Origin: JBDLID01 sp039715055
GTDB taxonomy: Bacteria > Desulfobacterota > Desulfobulbia > Desulfobulbales > Desulfocapsaceae
Assembly (NCBI GenBank): GCA_039715055.1
Contig: JBDLID010000027.1
Location: 1-29,284, forward strand
DNA length: 29,284 bases
Reading direction: 5' to 3'
In this document: positions 7,727 to 15,029 of the stretch, piece by piece
Layout of the letters: every line of letters begins with the position of its first letter
Position numbering within the stretch: the stretch's first letter is position 1
Translations under genes and position numbers: made by a program
Notes under the pieces: generated by a model
Databases searched by the model: none
What the model saw: the letters and a program-made list of their open reading frames with translations, nothing else
Told to the model about the DNA's origin: nothing

Positions 7727-8920
7727 ATGTGGGAAAAAATTGAGGCAGCGCCACCGGATTCCATTCTTGGGCTGACGGAAGAGTTTAAAAAGGATCAGAG
7801 CCCCGACAAGGTCAACCTTGGGGTTGGAGTCTACAAAGACGATCAGGGCAATACTCCTATTCTCAAGTGTGTCAAGAGGGCGGAGCAAACCCTGCTGGAG
7901 AAGGAGACCTCAAAAAGCTACCTTCCGATCTCAGGAGATCCGGCCTACGGTACCTCGGTCCAGAAGCTGATTCTTGGTGAAAACCATGATGCGCTGACTT
8001 CCGGCAGGGTGGCAACGGTCCATGCCCCGGGCGGCACCGGAGCGCTCAAGGTCGGCGCTGATCTTCTCAAGCGGTTCTGTCCCACCGCCAGGGTATGGGT
8101 GAGCTCACCCACCTGGGCCAATCACAACGGCATTTTCGGTGATGCCGGATTTGAGATTGATCGTTACGCCTATTATAGTTCTGAGACCAAGGGGCTTGAC
8201 CTGGAGCCTATGCTTGATGACCTGAGCAAGATTCCAGCAGGAGATATTGTCATCCTCCACACCTGCTGTCATAATCCCAGCGGGGTTGACCTGACTCCTG
8301 AACAGTGGGATCAGGTAGTTGCCATTGCCAGGGACAAGGGGTGGATTCCTTTTCTTGATTTTGCCTACCAGGGTTTTGGAGCAGGTGTTGATGAGGACCG
8401 TTATGCGGTCGAGCAGTTCGGATCAGCCGGGATCGACTGTTACGTGGCCTCCTCCTTTTCCAAGAACTTCGGACTCTACAATGAGCGTACCGGCGCACTT
8501 TCCGTCATCACCGGAAGCGCGGAGGCGGCGTCGGTGGTAATGAGCCACCTCAAGATCGCGGTGCGAACCAATTATTCAAATCCCCCGGCCCATGGCGGTC
8601 TGGTGGCCACCACCATCCTCCAGGATCCGGCTCTGTATGACCAGTGGCTTGCGGAACTTGCTGAGATGCGGGATCGTATCAAGGAGATGCGGGCAAAACT
8701 GGTTCAGGGGCTGGTCGATAACGGTGTTCAGGGAGATTTCTCGTTTATCGAGGCCCAGCGCGGTATGTTTTCTTTCAGTGGCCTTTCCGACGAGGTTGTG
8801 GCTGCCCTGAAAAAAGACAATGCAATCTATATGGTCGGCGGCGGCCGGATCAACCTTGCCGGTCTCACCAGTAAGAATATCGATTATGTGTGCCGCTCCA
8901 TTGCTGAGGCGATGAAGTAA
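7727..8920 (+). CDS. Class I aspartate/aromatic-amino-acid aminotransferase
   Basis: This 397-residue PLP enzyme of the AspC/TyrB group transfers the amino group between aspartate (or aromatic amino acids) and 2-oxoglutarate. Visible active-site features are the PLP lysine K246 in ASSFSKNFGLYNERTG, N183 in HNPSGVDLT, D211 and Y214 in LDFAYQGFG, R254 and the C-terminal R of GGRINLAGL. The ATG at 7727 has AGGGA about 8 bases upstream. It follows the LysR gene after about 340 bases, so it is probably a separate unit. AspC and TyrB cannot be told apart from sequence alone. Confidence 0.93.
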   Translation: MWEKIEAAPPDSILGLTEEFKKDQSPDKVNLGVGVYKDDQGNTPILKCVKRAEQTLLEKETSKSYLPISGDPAYGTSVQKLILGENHDALTSGRVATVHAPGGTGALKVGADLLKRFCPTARVWVSSPTWANHNGIFGDAGFEIDRYAYYSSETKGLDLEPMLDDLSKIPAGDIVILHTCCHNPSGVDLTPEQWDQVVAIARDKGWIPFLDFAYQGFGAGVDEDRYAVEQFGSAGIDCYVASSFSKNFGLYNERTGALSVITGSAEAASVVMSHLKIAVRTNYSNPPAHGGLVATTILQDPALYDQWLAELAEMRDRIKEMRAKLVQGLVDNGVQGDFSFIEAQRGMFSFSGLSDEVVAALKKDNAIYMVGGGRINLAGLTSKNIDYVCRSIAEAMK

Positions 8921-8928
8921 AAAAATAA

Positions 8929-8963
8929 CCCCAGGGAGTGCCGAACCACGGAACTCCCTGGGG
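8929..8963. terminator. Hairpin terminator between the convergent aminotransferase and nosL-like genes
   Basis: CCCCAGGGAGT (8929-8939) and ACTCCCTGGGG (8953-8963) form a perfect 11-bp stem with a 13-base loop. The T-rich tail lies on the minus-strand side (complement of 8920-8928), so it can stop minus-strand transcription and may also slow plus-strand transcription leaving the aminotransferase gene. Confidence 0.75.
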
Positions 8964-8980
8964 CATGTGTGGTAAAAACA

Positions 8981-9037
8981 CCTGGTCCTCAGGGGGAGGT
9001 CCTGAGGGTCAGAAAGGGCCAGACCCTTTGGACCAGG
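8981..9037 (-). terminator. Branched stem structure after the nosL-like gene, probable terminator
   Basis: An outer stem CCTGGTCC/GGACCAGG (8981-8988 with 9030-9037) encloses two hairpins: TCAGG/CCTGA (8989-8993 with 9001-9005) and AAAGGG/CCCTTT (9013-9018 with 9024-9029). An alternative GGGTC/GACCC pairing (9006-9010 with 9022-9026) competes with the second. On the minus strand the outer stem is followed by a short T run (complement of 8975-8979), and the nosL-like stop is 4 bases before it. Confidence 0.65.
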
Positions 9038-9041
9038 AAAC

Positions 9042-9722
9042 TTATTTCTTTTTCATCTGCATCATTTTTTTACGCTTTTCAGCACGCCGCTTCCGTATCA
9101 TCAAGGTGTCCTTTGCCATACCGAGATATGCTTCCTTCAGGGCGTTGTCAAAATCAACGATCTCGCCGCCGTTGGCCTTCTGTGCTGCTGTGGCCTGATT
9201 CTTGACCGCAAAGGCCATTTTACTCTTCGCGCTCATCGTACCCTTGAGTTTTGAGCCGAGCAGATAGCTGGCCGTGTCCACATTAATCAGCGGCTTGATG
9301 GAACTGTCCGCACCGAAGTCGGCTGCGTAAATGGCCTTGATGCCCCGATCCAGGTTAAGAGAAAGGCTGAGGGCCAGGCAATGGATGGAGCAGGTGCCGT
9401 CCACCAGGTTGTCGTCGTAATGGACAAGGTGGCGGCTGTGGTGCCATTTGGACCGGTTCATTCCACAGTAGGGACATGTGGGATATTTTTTCAGCTCATC
9501 CTTGAGAGGCTCGGGGTCGGTGGCAACCTTTGGAATAAACTGCAGGGGAGTACCGTCCCCGTCACAACCTGCGCCCTGTTTGAGCCACCCTTTACCCGGC
9601 ATCATCGCGCCAACTTTCTGGGCCTGTGCCTGACTGACATACAACCCTGTAATGGTGGCAGTTCCTGCGACGGCCATTACCTTTAACGCCTGTCGACGAT
9701 TCATCTTCTTACGGTTATCCAT
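9042..9722 (-). CDS. NosL-family protein with Tat signal peptide
   Basis: From the ATG at 9722 this is a 226-residue protein. The N-terminus carries a twin-arginine signal (R9-R10 in MNRRQALKVM, hydrophobic stretch, then an AQAQ cleavage region near residue 35), so it is exported folded. The core CPYCGM (C83, C86, M88) is the copper-binding signature of NosL, the accessory chaperone of nitrous oxide reductase. A second pair, C111 and C115 in CSIHC, follows a His-rich stretch (HHSRHLVHYDD). No nosZ lies in the window, so a role in copper or other metal handling is inferred only from the family. The longer frame to 9890 covers the regulator box and promoter and is rejected. GGAG lies 8 bases upstream of the chosen ATG. 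The C-terminus is strongly basic. Confidence 0.85.
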   Translation of the reverse strand: MDNRKKMNRRQALKVMAVAGTATITGLYVSQAQAQKVGAMMPGKGWLKQGAGCDGDGTPLQFIPKVATDPEPLKDELKKYPTCPYCGMNRSKWHHSRHLVHYDDNLVDGTCSIHCLALSLSLNLDRGIKAIYAADFGADSSIKPLINVDTASYLLGSKLKGTMSAKSKMAFAVKNQATAAQKANGGEIVDFDNALKEAYLGMAKDTLMIRKRRAEKRKKMMQMKKK

Positions 9723-9824
9723 TGATATTCTCCAGCTATAGAGTTGATGGAGGGAGCAAAAAGAATTAAACTGCCTGAAGAGTAACAAGCTGTTTTTGTT
9801 CCCCAGTTTGATAGGATTCCCATT

Positions 9825-9853
9825 ATTATATAGAAAACAGTATGAATGGGAAT
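9825..9853 (-). promoter_or_regulatory. Promoter of the nosL-like gene, adjoining the RegA-type box
   Basis: On the minus strand TATAAT (9825-9830) is a perfect -10 element. Seventeen bases upstream lies ATTCCC (9848-9853), a poor -35 element that touches the palindrome at 9853-9869. A strong -10 with a weak -35 and an abutting box is the usual layout of an activated promoter. Confidence 0.65.
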
Positions 9854-9869
9854 GCGGCAAATTGTCGCA
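9853..9869. promoter_or_regulatory. RegA/PrrA-type operator, copy 1 (nosL-like gene / sensor kinase)
   Basis: TGCGGCAAATTGTCGCA is a near-perfect palindrome with arms TGCGGCAA and TTGTCGCA (one mismatch) around a single base. It shares a 24-base block (9846-9869) with copy 3 at 20942-20965, differing at one position. It fits GCGNC-N5-GNCGC, the general pattern I recall for RegA/RegR boxes. It lies 131 bases upstream of the nosL-like start and 31 upstream of the chosen kinase start. Confidence 0.75.
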
Positions 9870-9899
9870 CCCTGCCGTTTTTCTTCCCACTATATTATA

Positions 9900-11291
9900 A
9901 TGGGTGAAAACCCTGAGATTACTTTACCCAAAATGACCGAAGACCAGGATACAAAAAAGATAAGGCGGGCAGGAGCTGTCCAGCCCCCTGACAGCCTTGA
10001 GTGGTTGATCTATCTACGCTGGAGCGCCATGGCCTGTCAGGTTCTTCTGGTCCTGCCGCTGCTGATTTTCCGCCAGACCCGGGTGTCGCTTTTTGCCAAT
10101 CTGGAAGCACCTGTCTTCCTGATTGCGGTTATTTTTATTTTTGAGGCGGTCTCCAACTTCATTCTCTGCCGGCTGCATAAAAACAATTTTCATGTTCCCG
10201 AGCAGGTGGTCGGACTGGTCTTTTTTTTCGACATCATCCTGTTGACCGGACTGCTCTATGTGACCGGCGGCGCAATGACTTCATTTGTTTTTCTCTATTT
10301 TATTCATATCGTCTTCGGGGCAATGGTGCTGTCGTCTGCCTGGTCCTATTCCCTGTCGGCCTGGACCGTTTTATGGTACTTCATGCTGTTTGTCCCCGCA
10401 TTCAGGTCCATTGGTGCCCTGACCGATTCCCTGGCAGGCACCAGTGATGAGTCCAAGGTTTCTCTTGTTATCGAATATATTTTTCTGCAGCTTCAGGGGT
10501 TGTGGGGAGCCTTTGCCATCACCGTATTTTTTATTGTCTATTTTGTCGGAAAGATCAGGCGGGCTGCCGATAACTATTACATTGCCGAACAGACTCTCTG
10601 CATGGAACGCGCCAGGAGTGAAAAACTGTCTTCGCTTACAACCCTTGCAGCCGGAGCAGCCCACGAGCTCTCCACGCCCCTGTCAACCATTTCGGTGGCA
10701 GCCGGTGAACTCAGTCACATCATTAAGCCCGCCAATAGAGACCAGCATGAGGATATCGATCTGATTCGGGAGCAGGTCGTCCTCTGTAAGGAAATTCTCT
10801 ATGATATGGCTGCAGGCGCAGGGGAAAATAAGGGTGAAGAACTCAGGAAATTTCTGATCGGCGAGGCCATGGATGAGATTGTCCACTCATTTTCCGTACT
10901 TGACCAGCAACGTATCAGGATGAAGGTGGCAGTGGAGCAGGAAGAGGTCACCCTGCCGTTTAGAACATTTTGCCGCATTGTCTCTTCACTGATCAAAAAC
11001 GGGCTTGAGGCCACTTCGGAGCCATCACCTGTTGATGTACGCTGGTTTGAGGAGGATGGGAAATTATGTTTGTCAATATCAGACACGGGTGAGGGCATGA
11101 GTGACGAGTTAATCCGTCAGTCAACGGAACCCTTCTTTACCACCAAAAAGAGCGGCATGGGCCTCGGGCTGTTTCTTGCCAAAACCATGGCCGTTCGTTT
11201 TGGCGGTGATCTGTTGATCAAGAGTGGTCCAGGCAGTACAACAGTGAAATTTTGCCTGGCAACTGAACAGGTCAGCCGGCCGGAAAACTAG
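9900..11291 (+). CDS. RegB/PrrB-type redox sensor histidine kinase
   Basis: Using the ATG at 9900 the protein has 463 residues. About six membrane helices cover residues 35-220. The phosphoacceptor H255 lies in LAAGAAHELSTPLSTISVAA, nearly identical to the RegB/PrrB H-box. The family's redox-active cysteine is present as C296 in REQVVLCKEIL. The ATPase domain has N in LIKNGLEAT, DTGEGM and GMGLGLFLAK. The quinone-sensing heptad GGxxNPF is replaced by GGAMTSF (123-129). The upstream ATG at 9846 would overlap the operator; ATG 9933 is a possible later start, and none has a strong ribosome site. The gene is ten bases ahead of its response regulator. Confidence 0.88.
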   Translation: MGENPEITLPKMTEDQDTKKIRRAGAVQPPDSLEWLIYLRWSAMACQVLLVLPLLIFRQTRVSLFANLEAPVFLIAVIFIFEAVSNFILCRLHKNNFHVPEQVVGLVFFFDIILLTGLLYVTGGAMTSFVFLYFIHIVFGAMVLSSAWSYSLSAWTVLWYFMLFVPAFRSIGALTDSLAGTSDESKVSLVIEYIFLQLQGLWGAFAITVFFIVYFVGKIRRAADNYYIAEQTLCMERARSEKLSSLTTLAAGAAHELSTPLSTISVAAGELSHIIKPANRDQHEDIDLIREQVVLCKEILYDMAAGAGENKGEELRKFLIGEAMDEIVHSFSVLDQQRIRMKVAVEQEEVTLPFRTFCRIVSSLIKNGLEATSEPSPVDVRWFEEDGKLCLSISDTGEGMSDELIRQSTEPFFTTKKSGMGLGLFLAKTMAVRFGGDLLIKSGPGSTTVKFCLATEQVSRPEN

Positions 11292-11301
11292 ACAGGTCGA
11301 T

Positions 11302-11835
11302 ATGGAAACAGTACTGATCGTTGATGATAATGATATTTTGCGCAAGAGGCTGGTCAAAGGTTTTGTCCGGCGTGGCTACACAGTCTGCAGCGCACCAAAC
11401 TATGATGAAGCCATTGAGCTGATTCGGGACGTCTCTCCGGATTTGGCAGTGGTGGATTTGAAAATGACCGGCAAGAGTGGTCTTGAGCTGGTTCGTGATG
11501 GTATGAGGCTGGTCCCTGCGCTGAAGGTAGTGGTGTTGACCGGCTACGGCAGTATTGCCACGGCCACCGAGGCCATCCGCCTGGGCGCTGTTTCCTATCT
11601 TGGCAAACCGGCGGATATTGATGAAATACTCAATGCCTTTAAGCGGGAAGACGGTCAGGACATTGAGGAGCATGACTTTGTACCGCCCACCCTGTCACGG
11701 GTGGAGTGGGAGCATATCCAGCGGGTTTTGCACGAGTGTGATGGCAATGTCAGTGCAGCGGCCAAGAAACTCAATATTCACCGCAGGACCCTGCAGCGAA
11801 AACTCAACAGGTATGCCCCTCCGGAGAATACCTGA
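11302..11835 (+). CDS. RegA/PrrA/ActR-type response regulator
   Basis: This 177-residue protein has a receiver domain (about 1-115) with the acidic pair D8-D9, phosphoacceptor D52 in VVDLKMTGKSG, T in VVLTGYGS and K in LGKPAD. A short linker with prolines precedes a Fis-type helix-turn-helix (about 130-172) reading VEWEHIQRVLHECDGN and then NIHRRTLQRKL. This DNA-binding end is very close to RegA/PrrA, whose recognition helix is almost invariant across bacteria. That makes the palindromes at 9853, 18523 and 20949 natural targets. The length is as expected for the family. It is cotranscribed with the kinase. Confidence 0.92.
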   Translation: METVLIVDDNDILRKRLVKGFVRRGYTVCSAPNYDEAIELIRDVSPDLAVVDLKMTGKSGLELVRDGMRLVPALKVVVLTGYGSIATATEAIRLGAVSYLGKPADIDEILNAFKREDGQDIEEHDFVPPTLSRVEWEHIQRVLHECDGNVSAAAKKLNIHRRTLQRKLNRYAPPENT

Positions 11836-11854
11836 TGTGTCTTACTGGTCTCAA

Positions 11855-11883
11855 TGAACAACGGGAAACACTCAGTTGTTTCA
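11855..11883. terminator. Weak hairpin between convergent response-regulator and tonB genes
   Basis: TGAACAAC (11855-11862) pairs with GTTGTTTCA (11875-11883) with one bulged base. It is AT-rich and not followed by a clear T run. It is the only stem in the 76-base convergent spacer, so it is a tentative bidirectional terminator. Confidence 0.3.
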
Positions 11884-11911
11884 ACATCATATAAAACTGT
11901 GCTGCTAAAAA

Positions 11912-12799
11912 TCAGTTGAGTTTGTAAATCACTGGAATGGTGAGTTCAGCCACCATCGGAGGTCTTGGAAATGGTGCAACCTTTTTAATGACCTCCACCG
12001 CGTTTTTATCCAGGATTCTGAAACCGGAGCTTTTGATAATGCTGATATCTTTTACTGAGCCGTCACGGTAAATGGTAAAGGATATAAGTACACGGCCCTG
12101 CCAGCCTTTTTTACGGGCGATGAGGGGGTAGACGATCTTGTTATGGACGCTGTCCCTGATGTAGAAAAAATGTTCTTTAATATAAGGTCCTTTAGGCTGG
12201 ACAGCAGGTTTAATCGGCCTGGGCCCTGCGGCAGATAGTGGAGCTTTGGCCAGGACGGGCTGGTTTTGTTTAATATCTGTTGAGGCCGCAATTTTCTTCT
12301 CAGGCCTTGGCTTCACAGCAGGTTTTGGCTGTTGCGGTGCCTTCTTTTTCGCAGCTATTATCTTTTTCAGTCTGCGGGGGGTAAGCCTCTGGACCACAAC
12401 CTTTTCTTCTTCCAGCAATGGCTGCATGGCTGGAGTGGGATCCGGCTCGGCCGGGGCCACCTCTTCAGGCTCAATTGTTTCAACCATCTCAATCTGCTCA
12501 GGTAATATCTCTTCCAGGGGAACAACCTTTTCGGGCTCAGGCAGGATTTCCTCCGGTTCAGCTGCCTGGTTGACCAGCTTCTGAACCGAGGGGGCTTCAA
12601 ATGACTCTTCCATGCTGAAGTCGATAACCAGTGGCGGCTGGAGTTTTGGAAGAGCTGATCCAAGCAGGACAACAGAGGTGAAGGCAAGAACATGGATGAT
12701 TAAAGAGATACCGAGCCCGGCCACCTGATGCTGTTGTCCTGGCAGGGGGATGGGCCATGAAGGGGTATGGCTGGCGTAATTGTTTTCCATCAGCTTCAT
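11912..12799 (-). CDS. tonB: TonB energy-transducing protein
   Basis: This 295-residue protein has a short cytoplasmic N-terminus and one membrane helix (about 27-48) containing the SxxxH motif of TonB (S-L-I-I-H). A long periplasmic spacer follows, first rich in Glu/Pro (about 65-125) and then in Lys/Pro (about 140-195). The C-terminal TonB domain reads YPLIARKKGWQGRVLISF, then GFRILDKNAVEVIKKVAPFPRPP. It would transmit the proton-motive force to the receptor at 18713-20854. The ATG overlaps the exbD stop; MENNY at 12790 is a possible alternative start. It is the last gene of the eight-gene operon. Confidence 0.93.
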   Translation of the reverse strand: MKLMENNYASHTPSWPIPLPGQQHQVAGLGISLIIHVLAFTSVVLLGSALPKLQPPLVIDFSMEESFEAPSVQKLVNQAAEPEEILPEPEKVVPLEEILPEQIEMVETIEPEEVAPAEPDPTPAMQPLLEEEKVVVQRLTPRRLKKIIAAKKKAPQQPKPAVKPRPEKKIAASTDIKQNQPVLAKAPLSAAGPRPIKPAVQPKGPYIKEHFFYIRDSVHNKIVYPLIARKKGWQGRVLISFTIYRDGSVKDISIIKSSGFRILDKNAVEVIKKVAPFPRPPMVAELTIPVIYKLN

Positions 12800-13173
12800 T
12801 GTGACCTGGTCTGGAGGCTTACCTTTGTAAATCCCAATCCCTTTACAATGTCCATCACATCAACAAAGATCTGCAGGGCAATATCCTTATCCGCCCGGAT
12901 CAGAATGGGCCGAGATCGTTGCAAATGGGTCAGGCTGGCTCGTAACAGCTCAGTTGAGCAGGGTTTGGCATCAAGAAAGAGCTCACCCTGACGGTTGATC
13001 TCAATGGTCGTTGCCTTGGTTATTTCCGCATGGCTGTTTTTTGCCTGGGGCAGTTCCACAGGTATTGCTCCCACCGCAATAAAGGTTGAGGTGGTGAGCA
13101 CGATGGTCAGCAGCACCAGCATGACGTCCACAAGGGGGATGACATTTATGGCATCAAACCCGTTCTCTTCCAT
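12796..13173 (-). CDS. exbD: ExbD biopolymer transport protein
   Basis: This 125-residue protein has one membrane helix near the N-terminus carrying the essential aspartate D16 in INVIPLVDVMLVLLTIVLTT, the proton path of the ExbB/ExbD motor. A periplasmic domain with RADKDIALQIFVDVMDIVKGLGFTKVSLQT follows. The start lies 20 bases within the end of exbB, and the stop overlaps the tonB start. Confidence 0.93.
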   Translation of the reverse strand: MEENGFDAINVIPLVDVMLVLLTIVLTTSTFIAVGAIPVELPQAKNSHAEITKATTIEINRQGELFLDAKPCSTELLRASLTHLQRSRPILIRADKDIALQIFVDVMDIVKGLGFTKVSLQTRSQ

Positions 13174-13588
13174 CGAGGATCTCCCATTCCATGAGCATAA
13201 CCTTTACTTTGCGCAGCAGCAGGTTGTAGATGGTGATAGCCGGTATGGCAACCATCAGGCCGACCGCCGTCACCTTCAATGCCAGGGCAAGACCGATCAT
13301 GATCTGGCCGGTATCCATAAAGCCTTGAGTGCCCATGGTGTGAAAGGTCAGCATGATGCCGAGTACTGTACCCAGCAAGCCGATATAGGGCGCATTGCTG
13401 CCGATACTGGCTATGAGATGGAGTTTGCTGGTCAATTCAAGTTCAAGGCTTTTTCGATCCCGAAACTCTTCAACTTTTAGTTTTTTAAAGAGCAGATAGC
13501 GTTCGATGCCGATGGCCACGGCAACAAAACTCATCAGAATCAACAGCCCTATTATGCCGTAATCAATTGTATATTTAAGCCAGTCCAT
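13154..13588 (-). CDS. exbB: ExbB/TolQ/MotA-family proton channel (short form)
   Basis: This 144-residue protein has three membrane helices and the family core IASIGSNAPYIGLLGTVLGI followed by ALALKVTAVGLMVAIPAITIYN. It is shorter than E. coli ExbB, like the short ExbB-like proteins often found beside ExbD and TonB in such operons. It forms the pentameric channel around ExbD. The gene starts 12 bases after the membrane protein gene at 13601. Confidence 0.93.
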   Translation of the reverse strand: MDWLKYTIDYGIIGLLILMSFVAVAIGIERYLLFKKLKVEEFRDRKSLELELTSKLHLIASIGSNAPYIGLLGTVLGIMLTFHTMGTQGFMDTGQIMIGLALALKVTAVGLMVAIPAITIYNLLLRKVKVMLMEWEILDGRERV

Positions 13589-13600
13589 AATTTTTTTCTG

Positions 13601-14212
13601 TTATGCGGACATGATCATATTTGTTGCCATGACCATCATGATCAACATCACCAGTCCCTGCATAAAGGGAGTGAAGCCTCCTGCCTCTGTTTTTATTTTT
13701 TCAGAAATCATGCCAAGCCCTCCACCGACAATGAGCATGGGCGAGACCACCAGGCCAATCCCGTAGAAAAAGCCGTATGACAGACCGCCGATGGCTGTAC
13801 CGTTATTTGCCGCCAGCAGAAAAACTGCCACCAGCGGCGGACAGGGGATCAGGCTTGAAACAATGCCCAGTACGAAAAGTGATCCCCTCCTGGTGACAGC
13901 CTGACATCGATTCGGACATCTTCCCTTTGTCACCAGCGGCAGGGTCAGGGTTACGATGGCCAGGGTGATGCCCATCACCAGGTTATGGGAGCCGCTGGTG
14001 CTTATCGTTTCACCGAGAAATCCTGCCAGTCCGCCCAGCGCCGTATAGGTACACAGCTTGCCCAGGATAAAGACCAGAGACAGAGATAATCCGTCAACAA
14101 ATCCCCGGCCGGTTCCCATCAGGTATGGCCCCAGGTAGGGGAGACAGGTCAGGCTGCACACCGTCGTGCCATAAACCAGGCCCAGGCCGGTCAGGCTGAA
14201 CTGTTCATACAT
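13601..14212 (-). CDS. DsbD/CcdA-like (TauE/UreH-type) membrane protein with cysteine pair
   Basis: From the ATG at 14212 (MYEQFSLTGLG), this is a 203-residue protein with about six membrane helices. Helix 1 contains C19-x3-C23-L-P (VCSLTCLPYLGPYLMG) and a later helix contains LIPCPPLVAVFLLA, the pseudo-repeated Cys-Pro arrangement of the DsbD_2/UreH_2 clan. Members carry thiol reducing equivalents or move metal ions across the membrane; which applies here is unknown. A third pair (CPNRC) lies in the central cytoplasmic loop. The start overlaps the activase stop by 8 bases with a GGGAGAAGAG ribosome site, so the 14254 start is rejected. Confidence 0.8.
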   Translation of the reverse strand: MYEQFSLTGLGLVYGTTVCSLTCLPYLGPYLMGTGRGFVDGLSLSLVFILGKLCTYTALGGLAGFLGETISTSGSHNLVMGITLAIVTLTLPLVTKGRCPNRCQAVTRRGSLFVLGIVSSLIPCPPLVAVFLLAANNGTAIGGLSYGFFYGIGLVVSPMLIVGGGLGMISEKIKTEAGGFTPFMQGLVMLIMMVMATNMIMSA

Positions 14213-15026
14213 GGGCCAACTCTTCTCCCTCGTACATGCAGGAGTCACGGGCAATAAGCGCTGCCCCGAAGGCCGTCGTTGTCTGGGGCGACTCCGGTAT
14301 CAGCACATTGCGCATCAGCTCATCTTCTATGGCGGTGACAAGGCCCTGATTCATGGCAGGGCCGCCGTCGAACAGCACCACATCTTCAGCCTGGCCGCAC
14401 CGTTTGACCAGTCTGGCAACCCGCCTGGCAATGGAGTAATGGATACCGGCAATAATCTCCGACTTGCCATGGCCATTGGCCAGCAGGCCGATGATCTCCG
14501 ATTCGGCAAAGACCGTGCAGGTGGAGTTGATGGTCAGGGGAATACCTGTGGAGCTGCGATGATAATCACCCAGCTCATCCACCTCTACCTCCAGGTTGCG
14601 TGAGGTCATTTCAAGAAAGCGACCGGTGCCGGCAGCGCATTTATCGTTCATGACAAAGTTTTTCACATGGCCATCTTCATCGAGGCTAATGATCTTCAGG
14701 TCCTGGCCTCCGATATTGATGATGGTTCTAACCTGCCCCGTGTGTTCGCCGATTTTGGCTGCTCCAACCCCATTGGCCGTAATTTCACTGATGGAGTCAT
14801 CTGCCTCTTTGAACAGTTTTCTTCCGTAGCCTGTGGAGAAGATGGAGCGAATCTGGTCGTGCTCGATATTTTCCCGCTCAAGAAGGGTATCCATGGCAGC
14901 ACGGGTATTCTTGTAAAAATGGGAGCCGGTGGGGCAGATGAAAGAGGCTGCCGGATGTTCCTGCTCATCTATGAGCACTATCTTGATACTGGTGGATCCG
15001 ATGTCTATTCCTGCGTAATATTGCAT
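14205..15026 (-). CDS. Acyl-CoA dehydratase/double-cubane protein activator ATPase (BadF/BcrA/HgdC family)
   Basis: This 273-residue member of the ASKHA ATPases uses ATP to push a low-potential electron into a partner Fe-S protein. The phosphate loop GIDIGSTSIK is at residues 6-15, and NIGGQDLKII is the second nucleotide motif. The two ligands of the subunit-bridging 4Fe-4S cluster are C130 (NDKCAAGTGRFLE) and C170 (NSTCTVFAESEIIGLLANG), matching the positions known in HgdC. It lies three bases after its probable partner at 15030-16304. It is probably cytoplasmic, dimeric and oxygen-sensitive. Confidence 0.93.
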   Translation of the reverse strand: MQYYAGIDIGSTSIKIVLIDEQEHPAASFICPTGSHFYKNTRAAMDTLLERENIEHDQIRSIFSTGYGRKLFKEADDSISEITANGVGAAKIGEHTGQVRTIINIGGQDLKIISLDEDGHVKNFVMNDKCAAGTGRFLEMTSRNLEVEVDELGDYHRSSTGIPLTINSTCTVFAESEIIGLLANGHGKSEIIAGIHYSIARRVARLVKRCGQAEDVVLFDGGPAMNQGLVTAIEDELMRNVLIPESPQTTTAFGAALIARDSCMYEGEELAHV

Positions 15027-15029
15027 CTC

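Noticed and set aside
9723..9890. Longer N-terminus of the NosL-like protein (start at 9890)
   Set aside because: It would cover the palindrome and the TATAAT promoter, has no signal-peptide character, and the ATG at 9722 has a ribosome site followed directly by a Tat signal.
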